Source: Gammaproteobacteria bacterium (GTDB taxonomy: Bacteria > Pseudomonadota > Gammaproteobacteria > Immundisolibacterales > Immundisolibacteraceae). Taken from it: DNA of 9,097 nucleotides. The position numbers and the translations under genes were made by a program. The first letter of the stretch is position 1; each line of letters begins with the position of its first letter. Below, piece by piece: positions 1 to 5,306 of the stretch. Below the pieces are notes generated by a model, which ran no database searches, was not told where the DNA came from, and was given only the letters and a program-made list of their open reading frames with translations. The DNA is taken from assembly GCA_003526065.1 (NCBI GenBank), contig DQBD01000097.1, forward strand, positions 1,484-10,580, in the 5' to 3' direction.

Positions 1-33
1 ACTTCGCCTGGAAACGCTCCAGGAGTCCCAGCG

Positions 34-1569
34 ATGTCCGATCAGATGCAGCTCGACCTCCCCTTTTCCTCCTCCGCCCGAAAACCGGCGGAAGCCCCCT
101 TCAGCCTGACAGACGACGAACTTCACGACGACAAGCTGCGCGAGGAATGCGGCGTGTTCGGCGTGTTCGGCCATCCGGACGCGGCGGCGCTGACGGCGCT
201 CGGCCTTCACGCGCTCCAGCATCGCGGGCAGGAGGCGGCGGGCATCGTGGCCTATGACGGCGAGCACTTCCATTCGGAGCGCCGCCTCGGCCTTGTCGGC
301 GATCACTTCTCCTCCGCCAAGATGATCGACCGGCTGCAGGGCGAAATGGCGGTCGGCCATGTGCGCTATTCGACGACGGGCGAGACGATCCTGCGCAACG
401 TGCAGCCGCTTTTCGCGGATCTGTGGGGCGGCGGCTTCGCGGTGGCGCATAACGGCAATCTGACCAACGCGATCACGCTGCGGAACGAGCTCGTGCGCGA
501 CGGCGCGATCTTCCAGTCCACCTCGGACACGGAAACGATCCTGCAGCTCGTCGCGCGGAGCCGGAAACCGCGCGTGATGGAGCGCTTCGTCGATGCGCTC
601 TCGCAGATCCAGGGCGCCTATGCGCTGGTGGCGCTGACCAACAAGAAGCTCATCGGCGCGCGCGACCCGCTCGGCATCCGTCCGCTCATTCTGGGCAAAC
701 TCGCGGGAGCGCCGATCTTCGCCTCGGAAACGGTGGCGCTCGACATCATCGGCGCGGAATTCGTGCGCGAGGTGGAGCCCGGCGAGATCGTGCTCTGCAC
801 ACGCGAGAACGGCGAAATCACAATCGAGTCGATCCGCCCCTTCCCCGAACAGCAGGTTCGCCCCTGCGTGTTCGAATATATCTATTTCGCGCGGCCCGAC
901 AGCATCGTCGGCGGCAAGAGCGTCTACAATGTGCGCAAGCGGCTCGGCCAGGAACTGGCGCGCGAGAGCGCGGTGGAAGCCGATGTCGTGATCCCGGTGC
1001 CGGACTCGGGCGTGCCCGCGGCGATCGGCTATGCGGCGGAGAGCGGCATTCCCTTCGAGCTCGGCATCATCCGCAACCATTATGTGGGCCGCACCTTCAT
1101 CGAGCCGACCCAGCAGATCCGCCAGCTCGGCGTGAAGCTGAAGCACAATCCCAACCGGGCCATGGTGGAAGGCAAGCGCGTGGTGCTGGTGGATGACAGC
1201 GTGGTGCGCGGCACCACCTCCATCAAGATCGTGCAGATGATCCGCGACGCCGGTGCGCGGGAAGTGCATCTGCGCATCGCCAGCCCGCCCATCACCCATT
1301 CGGACTTTTACGGCATCGACACGCCGGAGCGCAACGAACTGCTGGCCGCTTCCATGGACGTCCCGGCCATGGCAAAGCACATCGGCGTCGACAGCCTGGC
1401 CTTCATCTCGATCGACGGACTCTACCGCGCCATGGGCGAGGCCGGCCGCGACGCGCAGCTGCCGCGCTACTGCGATGCCTGCTTCACCGGCGACTACCCG
1501 ATCCGCCTGACCGACTTCGACGGCCGCGACCAGCCGGCGCAGCTCTCGCTGCTCGCCGAGCGCGCCTGA
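34..1569 (+). CDS. purF: Amidophosphoribosyltransferase (glutamine PRPP amidotransferase)
   Basis: First committed step of cytosolic de novo purine synthesis: glutamine + PRPP to 5-phosphoribosylamine. The 511-residue protein starts with a 38-residue leader. It is followed by ECGVFG, where Cys39 would be the N-terminal nucleophile exposed by propeptide removal. An Ntn glutaminase domain follows ([28 protein letters not shown]). The phosphoribosyltransferase domain carries the PRPP loop [14 protein letters not shown] at about 383-396. The start is supported by AGGAG at 21-25, 8 nt upstream. Of the four iron-sulfur ligands of the Bacillus subtilis enzyme, Cys278 ([10 protein letters not shown]), Cys480 and Cys483 ([10 protein letters not shown]) are present, but the fourth position is Asp424 (HSDFYGID). 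The leader, length and wording match alphaproteobacterial PurF; the E. coli enzyme has no leader. The gene is complete, but nothing purine-related follows it. Codon use differs from the genes to its right. Confidence 0.97.
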   Translation: MSDQMQLDLPFSSSARKPAEAPFSLTDDELHDDKLREECGVFGVFGHPDAAALTALGLHALQHRGQEAAGIVAYDGEHFHSERRLGLVGDHFSSAKMIDRLQGEMAVGHVRYSTTGETILRNVQPLFADLWGGGFAVAHNGNLTNAITLRNELVRDGAIFQSTSDTETILQLVARSRKPRVMERFVDALSQIQGAYALVALTNKKLIGARDPLGIRPLILGKLAGAPIFASETVALDIIGAEFVREVEPGEIVLCTRENGEITIESIRPFPEQQVRPCVFEYIYFARPDSIVGGKSVYNVRKRLGQELARESAVEADVVIPVPDSGVPAAIGYAAESGIPFELGIIRNHYVGRTFIEPTQQIRQLGVKLKHNPNRAMVEGKRVVLVDDSVVRGTTSIKIVQMIRDAGAREVHLRIASPPITHSDFYGIDTPERNELLAASMDVPAMAKHIGVDSLAFISIDGLYRAMGEAGRDAQLPRYCDACFTGDYPIRLTDFDGRDQPAQLSLLAERA

Positions 1570-1577
1570 TCGCAGAC

Positions 1578-1631
1578 CTGACCTCGTGCTTCGAGACGCT
1601 CGCTCACGCTCGCTCCTCAGCATGAGGTCAG
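1578..1631. repeat. Palindromic dispersed-repeat unit 1
   Basis: Begins 9 nt after the purF stop. The outer arms CTGACCTCGTG (1578-1588) and CATGAGGTCAG (1621-1631) are inverted with one mismatch. The interior holds CTTCGAGACG and repeated CGCTCGCTCA-type blocks. Sequences of the form CCTCATGCTGAGGAGC...GTCTCGAAGCACGAGG are common as intergenic repeats in alphaproteobacterial genomes (recalled, not searched); this unit is that pattern in reverse complement. It can fold into a hairpin and could also act as a transcript end for purF, but there is no T-run. Confidence 0.7.
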
Positions 1632-1637
1632 ATAAGA

Positions 1638-1683
1638 GCCTCACCCTGAGGAGGCGCGACAGCGCCGTCTCGAAGGGCGAGGC
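1638..1683. repeat. Palindromic dispersed-repeat unit 2, opposite orientation
   Basis: A second copy of the same repeat family, 6 nt after the first and in the opposite orientation. It starts GCCTCACCCTGAG, has an inner GGCGC-GACA-GCGCC hairpin, and ends TCTCGAAGGGCGAGGC. The two units share the GAGGAGnG...GTCTCGAA skeleton but differ in the interior. They can therefore fold separately or pair with each other in one long imperfect stem. The family is typical of alphaproteobacteria, which fits the purF type. Confidence 0.7.
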
Positions 1684-1722
1684 GAGCAAAAGCAGACTCA
1701 TCATCCCCAACGCCTGATCTGA
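1684..1722. other. Probable junction between two unrelated sequences
   Basis: This 39-nt stretch separates the alphaproteobacterial block (purF plus repeats) from a gene that has lost its front end. An in-frame TGA (1720-1722) lies directly before the first ATG (1723) of the truncated gene, and there is no ribosome binding site. Codon preference shifts across it: CTC and CTG are about equal in purF, whereas CTG strongly dominates downstream. The exact breakpoint cannot be placed. An assembly chimera is the leading explanation; a genuine recombination or transfer boundary is the alternative. Confidence 0.6.
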
Positions 1723-2217
1723 ATGTTCGCCCGCCTGTTCTATAGCCTCGGCGCCATCGCCGGCGGCATCCGCTGGACCAACATGGAAGCGCAAACCACG
1801 CTGTTCCTGACCAATGTGCGCACCGGCGTGCAGGAAGCCGCTGCCGAGGGCAGCGCCAGCAAGCGCGACATCGGCTTCGGTGGCCTGGGCTTCGGCGGCA
1901 TCGTCGGCGCCGCCGGCGGCGCCTATGCCAGCACCGACATCGGCAAGATCGTGGCGGCCGCCTTCCTGGACGCCCACAACAAGCTGGTCGCCCAGGTGCA
2001 GGCCACCCGCCCGGCGGCGACGCGGCCATCGGCCTCCGGCTACATGACGCTGGCGGACGTCAACATGCGCTCCGGCCCGTCCACCCAGTCACCGGTGGTC
2101 ATGACCGTGGCCAAGGGCACGCCGGTGTCGCCGACCGGCGAGAAGCAGGGTGCCTGGTGGGCCGTGGACGTCAACGGCCGCAGCGGCTGGATCCACAGCG
2201 ACTACATCACCCGCTGA
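1723..2217 (+). CDS. CsgG-like C-terminal segment fused to an SH3b domain (5'-truncated)
   Basis: The readable product has 164 residues. Residues about 20-92 (EAQTTLFLTNVRTGVQEAAA, then EGSASK, a Gly-rich stretch, GKIVAAAFLDAHNKLV) resemble the C-terminal part of CsgG/HfaB-like outer-membrane lipoproteins, as recalled from the family. Residues 107-164 form a bacterial SH3 domain (VNMRSGPSTQSPVVMTVAKG ... GAWWAVDVNGRSGWIHSDYI), a module that often binds cell wall or peptide ligands. There is no signal peptide or lipobox, no ribosome binding site, and a stop codon sits directly before the first ATG. The true N-terminus, with its export signal and most of the CsgG-like fold, is therefore probably missing. 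Loss coincides with the junction just upstream. A strong terminator follows the stop. The SH3b call is firm; the CsgG-like call is moderate. Confidence 0.65.
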   Translation: MFARLFYSLGAIAGGIRWTNMEAQTTLFLTNVRTGVQEAAAEGSASKRDIGFGGLGFGGIVGAAGGAYASTDIGKIVAAAFLDAHNKLVAQVQATRPAATRPSASGYMTLADVNMRSGPSTQSPVVMTVAKGTPVSPTGEKQGAWWAVDVNGRSGWIHSDYITR

Positions 2218-2252
2218 CCGCGTTCCGGGCCACCCGGCCCGGCATGCAGACG

Positions 2253-2283
2253 AACCCCGCCGGCCCTGCCGGCGGGGTTTTTT
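2253..2283 (+). terminator. Rho-independent terminator
   Basis: A perfect 12-bp stem, AACCCCGCCGGC (2253-2264) against GCCGGCGGGGTT (2268-2279), has a 3-nt loop CCT. The transcript then runs through six Ts (2278-2283, the first two inside the stem). It lies 36 nt after the SH3b gene stop. The convergent cupin gene ends at 2289, so the same stem could help end that transcript, but on the minus strand it lacks a good T-run. Confidence 0.9.
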
Positions 2284-2288
2284 GTGCT

Positions 2289-2750
2289 TCAGACCCGCAG
2301 CAGGCGGGCCACCGCCGGTTCCTCGCGAAGACGCGCCAGCTCCTGTTCGGTCGGCAGCACCGGCCGGTCACGCTCGCGGCTGACCACGCACAGAAAACCC
2401 AGCACCTCACCGGCATCGGCATGGAACTGGTGAAAGCACTGCGGCGCCACGTACACGCAGTCGCCGGCCGTCACCGGCGTCACCTGACGGTCCAGGATCA
2501 CCGTGCCGCTGCCGCGCAGCACCACCACCGCGTGCGGGTGCTGATGCCGTTCCAGGGTCGAGTAGCCGCCCGGCTGGATCTCGAAGTAGCGCACCAGCGC
2601 ATCGAGCGCTTCCTCGCCCCCGCCCTCGCCGAGCAGCGTGCGGCGGGTGATGTCCCGGTGCGGGCTGCCATCGTTCTTGTAGACACGCAGCGGCACCTGC
2701 GGCCAGGTGAACTGCTCGCCGCGCAGCACGCGTGATTGACTTTCGTTCAT
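2289..2750 (-). CDS. Single-domain cupin protein, partner of the RuBisCO-like protein
   Basis: A 153-residue cytosolic single cupin. Motif 1 spans residues 61-80, with HQHPH (His69, His71, His73) and LRG; the usual motif-1 glutamate is absent (Val at that position). Motif 2 is GDCVYVAPQCFHQF (96-109), with His107. The C-terminal part reads LGFLCVVSRERDRP. The start is well supported: GAGGAG at 2764-2759 lies 8 nt upstream. Its ATG overlaps the upstream gene's TGA by 4 nt (ATGA), implying translational coupling. In Rhodospirillum rubrum a cupin linked to a RuBisCO-like protein is the 1-methylthioxylulose-5-phosphate methylsulfurylase, which releases methanethiol and gives 1-deoxyxylulose-5-phosphate. 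A matching role here is inferred from this context only. The cupin fold is certain; the substrate is not. Confidence 0.85.
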   Translation of the reverse strand: MNESQSRVLRGEQFTWPQVPLRVYKNDGSPHRDITRRTLLGEGGGEEALDALVRYFEIQPGGYSTLERHQHPHAVVVLRGSGTVILDRQVTPVTAGDCVYVAPQCFHQFHADAGEVLGFLCVVSRERDRPVLPTEQELARLREEPAVARLLRV

Positions 2751-3943
2751 GTGAATGGCTCCTCAACGGCCGCGCGCAAGGCCGCCGCCGCCCGCTGCAG
2801 GTCGCCCTGTGCGTACAGGCTGCCGCCGATCAGCACCAGCGTGTCCGGCCCGTAGCGACGCGTCCAGTGGCCGACGCGTGACACATCCATGCCGCCGGCC
2901 GGGGCCGGCATGGCCGCGCGCACAGCGCCCAACGGCCGGCGCAGATGGGCATTGATGCGCTCGCAGGTTGCCAGCGAAAAATTGAACCGGCCGCCGCTGT
3001 TCGGGTAGATGACCGCGTCCGCGCCGGCGATGCGAAACAGGTCACCCAGCACCACCTCCGGCGCGATACCGGCAGTGCGTGCGAACAGGCTGCCGGTCAG
3101 CGCCGGATGGGCCAGCACGGCCAGACCGTAGGTGTCGCGAATCTGCCGCAGCGTGTCCAGACCGACCAGCCACGGGCTGATGAGTACCCCGCGACAGCCG
3201 GCCGCGCGGGCGGCCGCCAGGCGCCCGGGCAGCTCCCCGGCCGGTGCGGTCACGTTGGGAAAGTACAGTGCCCCGGTGCCGGCCTGCGCGTTGGCGCGGC
3301 TGACCGCCTCCTGGCAACGCGCCAGGCGCTCGGCGAACGGCGCCGCCGGCTGATCGCTCAGCCCGTGGTCGTCCTTGATGATGTCGATGCCACCGCGGGC
3401 AAATGCCTCGCAGCGTTCGGCCAGCTGCACCGCCGACAGCCCCATCGGCTTCAGTGCCGTGCACAGCAACGGCCGCCGCGGCGCGCCGGTCAGCGCCCGC
3501 AGTCCCGCCACGCCGTGACCCGGCCCACCCAGGTGAGCCAGCAACGGCGCCGGCCAGTCGATACCCGTGATGCGGATGCCCGGCTTGAGCGAGATGTTGC
3601 CGAACAGCAGGTTCAGACACTGCGGCAGGTCGTCGCCGATGCTGTCCGGGCCGTAGCTGAGCGTCAGCCGCGCCTGCCGTGGCCCGCGCTCGTGCAGGAC
3701 CTCGACCCGTCCGACCATGCGCTCGGCCAGCGCCGGCGGCACCAGGTCCGGCGGCAGCTCGACGGTCTGTTCGAAGGCGATCTGCGCTGCCTTGTCGGCG
3801 GCCCGTTCGCCGCGCGCGAGGGTGAGGGCGTAATGCACGCCGAGGCGATCGTCGGCCCGCATCCCCGGTACCGGTGTGGACGGCGACATGCCATCCACCA
3901 CGGAGGTGACGGCGCGGGCGCGCCGGCCATGCTTGTAGGACAT
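2747..3943 (-). CDS. RuBisCO-like protein (form IV), probable isomerase or related sugar-phosphate enzyme
   Basis: A 398-residue homologue of the RuBisCO large subunit that should not fix CO2. Recognisable parts are KAAQIAFEQTVE near 51-62, LLFGNISLKPG (112-122), CTALKPMGLS (161-170, Lys165 matching Lys175), GGIDIIKDDHGLSDQP (184-199), LAHPALTGS, and the phosphate-binding AGG (349-351) and IGG (372-374). The carbamylated-lysine equivalent Lys190 and Asp192 are kept. Glu204 is replaced by His193, the loop-6 Lys334 region reads IYPNSGGRF, and Ser379 is Ala. Members of this family act as methylthioribulose-phosphate isomerases, diketo-methylthiopentyl-phosphate enolases or isoapionate-pathway enzymes. 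The overlapping cupin favours the first. ATG at 3943 lacks a clear ribosome binding site; in-frame ATGs at 3889 and 3862 are possible, and the family-like region begins near residue 30. Confidence 0.9.
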   Translation of the reverse strand: MSYKHGRRARAVTSVVDGMSPSTPVPGMRADDRLGVHYALTLARGERAADKAAQIAFEQTVELPPDLVPPALAERMVGRVEVLHERGPRQARLTLSYGPDSIGDDLPQCLNLLFGNISLKPGIRITGIDWPAPLLAHLGGPGHGVAGLRALTGAPRRPLLCTALKPMGLSAVQLAERCEAFARGGIDIIKDDHGLSDQPAAPFAERLARCQEAVSRANAQAGTGALYFPNVTAPAGELPGRLAAARAAGCRGVLISPWLVGLDTLRQIRDTYGLAVLAHPALTGSLFARTAGIAPEVVLGDLFRIAGADAVIYPNSGGRFNFSLATCERINAHLRRPLGAVRAAMPAPAGGMDVSRVGHWTRRYGPDTLVLIGGSLYAQGDLQRAAAALRAAVEEPFT

Positions 3944-3973
3944 CGAAACCGGACTCGACGGACAGGGCCGGTA

Positions 3974-3979
3974 ATTTTA
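3974..3979 (-). promoter_or_regulatory. Candidate -10 element for the RuBisCO-like protein/cupin operon
   Basis: TAAAAT on the minus strand differs from TATAAT at one base and lies about 30 nt upstream of the annotated start at 3943. It is in one of the few AT-rich patches of the window. No convincing -35 box was found at the usual distance, so this is a weak call. Confidence 0.25.
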
Positions 3980-4049
3980 GCCCACCGCCTGCCCACCGCA
4001 GTTGCGACACGCTTTTGCTTGCCGGACGCCGCAATACCAGCTACATAAT

Positions 4050-4079
4050 CGCTGATCAAGCTATGTTGATAGCGCGTTT
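4050..4079 (+). promoter_or_regulatory. Terminator-like hairpin in the HNH gene leader
   Basis: CGCTGATCAA (4050-4059) pairs with TTGATAGCG (4066-4074) with one bulged G around a 6-nt loop. After a CG pair the sequence runs into GTTTTT (4076-4081). The shape is that of an intrinsic terminator or attenuator. No + strand gene precedes it, since the neighbour is divergent, so it would act within the HNH leader or as a protein-binding site. A CATAAT at 4044-4049 could be a -10 element but has no matching -35. Confidence 0.35.
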
Positions 4080-4113
4080 TTATCGCCGGGTGCCAGTACC
4101 GACGGGGATGTAA

Positions 4114-4719
4114 ATGACACAACAGCTTGCCCAGCAGGTGCTGCGCACCGACGTTTCCGGCATGCCGCTGGAATGGGTGGACTATCAGACCGCCGTGCGC
4201 CTGTATCACTTCGGCCACGTCGCCTACACCTGTGGCACACCGATGTACCGCATCCGTGGCGGCACCAACGCCGCCAGTGGCCGGCGCAGCGTGGTCGAGG
4301 TCAACTCCATCATCGCCACCACCGGCGACCAGTCGGCGCTGCGGCGCAGCCGCCAGACCTACTCTCCACCGCTGAACAACCCGGCGCTGTTCAAACGCGA
4401 CGGCCACACCTGCCTGTACTGCGGCCGGCAGTTCCAGGCCCGCGACCTGTCGCGCGACCACGTGCGCCCACTGAGCACCGGCGGCAGCGACACCTGGGCC
4501 AACGTGGTGACCGCCTGCAAGCGCTGCAACAACCACAAGGCCGACCGCACGCCCGAGCAGGCCGGCCTGCAACTGCTGGCCATCCCGTTCATCCCGACCC
4601 ACGCGGAGTACGTGTACCTGCGCGGCCGGCGCATCCTGGCCGACCAGATGGAGTTCCTGCTGGCGCACTTTCCGCGCAGCAGCCCCCTGCAGGCGCGCCT
4701 GCGAGCGCAGATGTGCTGA
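4114..4719 (+). CDS. HNH endonuclease family protein
   Basis: A 201-residue protein with a central HNH/zinc-ribbon nuclease domain at about 88-150. Zinc ligand pairs are CLYC (Cys100, Cys103) and CKRC (Cys135, Cys138); catalytic-type residues are Asp115-His116, Asn130 and His141 (NNHKADRTP). The 85-residue N-terminal part (RTDVSGMPLEWVDYQTAVRL) resembles a widespread stand-alone chromosomal HNH family of unknown role, as recalled, rather than a homing or restriction enzyme. GGGG at 4104-4107 lies 6 nt before the ATG. An ATG-TAA start-stop pair directly abuts the ATG in frame (4108-4113). All but one leucine codon are CTG, as in the genes to its right. Predicted to cut nucleic acid in the cytoplasm; the target is unknown. 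No methylase, integrase or other mobility gene lies nearby. Confidence 0.88.
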   Translation: MTQQLAQQVLRTDVSGMPLEWVDYQTAVRLYHFGHVAYTCGTPMYRIRGGTNAASGRRSVVEVNSIIATTGDQSALRRSRQTYSPPLNNPALFKRDGHTCLYCGRQFQARDLSRDHVRPLSTGGSDTWANVVTACKRCNNHKADRTPEQAGLQLLAIPFIPTHAEYVYLRGRRILADQMEFLLAHFPRSSPLQARLRAQMC

Positions 4720-4804
4720 GCGGTTGACGCCGATCACTCGCCACACTTGCCGGGACGCCGCCGCAGCGCCCAGACTGCTCAATCACGATCAGAACATCAG
4801 ACAA

Positions 4805-4818
4805 GGCGCTCGAGCGCC
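4805..4818. repeat. Perfect 14-bp palindrome at the universal stress gene RBS
   Basis: GGCGCTCGAGCGCC is fully self-complementary and abuts the GGGAG ribosome binding site (4819-4823) of the next gene. It could be an operator for a dimeric regulator or a small mRNA hairpin limiting access to the ribosome site. Such palindromes also arise by chance in GC-rich DNA. Confidence 0.4.
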
Positions 4819-4830
4819 GGGAGAAACGCC

Positions 4831-5289
4831 ATGCAACAGGTCGCAATCCGCCGCATCGTCGTCCCCCTGGATTTCTCTGACCCGGCGCTCGGCGCGCTGT
4901 CCTATGCCGCAAGCCTCGGCCAAACCTTCGGTGCCGAACTGGTGTTGACGTACGTCGCCGAGCCACCGCCGTTCGCGCCGGACCTGACCGAGTCGCACGG
5001 GTATGAACAGCGGGTGGCGGCCCGCGCCGAAGCAAACCTGCGCGAACTGACACAGACCCACGTGGACCAGGGTGCAAAGGCCCGCTACGTCGTGCGGTTT
5101 GGCCGCCCGGCGCAGGAGATCGCCGCCCTCGCCCGCGAGGAACAGGCCGACCTGATCATCATCGCCACGCACGGCCGCTCGGGGCTGAAACACCTGGTCG
5201 GCAGCGTCACCGAAAAGCTGGTGCGCCTGGCCAGCTGCCCGGTACTGGTCACCCACCACGGCCGCGATCAGACGCCGCAACCCGACTAG
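4831..5289 (+). CDS. Universal stress protein (UspA family)
   Basis: A 152-residue cytosolic single Usp domain. The start ATG at 4831 follows GGGAG (4819-4823) by 7 nt. An in-frame ATG at 4747 would add 28 residues unlike the family, so it was not used. The N-terminal strand IRRIVVPLDFSDPA (7-20) and the C-terminal block IIATHGRSGLKHLVGS (110-125) followed by CPVLVT are characteristic. The nucleotide-binding loop departs from the G-x2-G-x9-G-S/T consensus: the first Gly is Ala112, and only eight residues separate Gly115 from Gly124. ATP binding is therefore uncertain. The 111-nt gap from the HNH gene, with its palindrome, suggests separate control. It is convergent with the GMC oxidoreductase gene; the 17 nt between the stops shows no terminator. 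Confidence 0.93.
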   Translation: MQQVAIRRIVVPLDFSDPALGALSYAASLGQTFGAELVLTYVAEPPPFAPDLTESHGYEQRVAARAEANLRELTQTHVDQGAKARYVVRFGRPAQEIAALAREEQADLIIIATHGRSGLKHLVGSVTEKLVRLASCPVLVTHHGRDQTPQPD

Positions 5290-5306
5290 GTGGCACGTAC
5301 CGGGCC

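Noticed and set aside
2747..3943. A true carboxylating RuBisCO
   Set aside because: The loop-6 lysine and the Glu204 equivalent are missing, and no small subunit, phosphoribulokinase or carboxysome gene is present.
2945..4048. Long + strand open frame opposite the RuBisCO-like gene
   Set aside because: The product is low-complexity and rich in Arg, Gln and Ala, as expected from antisense of GC-rich coding DNA. The minus-strand frame has recognisable family motifs throughout.
4114..4719. HNH gene as part of a restriction, CRISPR or retron defence system
   Set aside because: No methylase, reverse transcriptase, helicase, repeat array or other defence partner lies nearby. The protein resembles a common stand-alone chromosomal family.
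3664..4782. Minus-strand open frame of 372 codons spanning the HNH gene and the intergenic region
   Set aside because: It is antisense to a clear HNH domain and overlaps the RuBisCO-like gene in another frame; no domain or export signal is visible.
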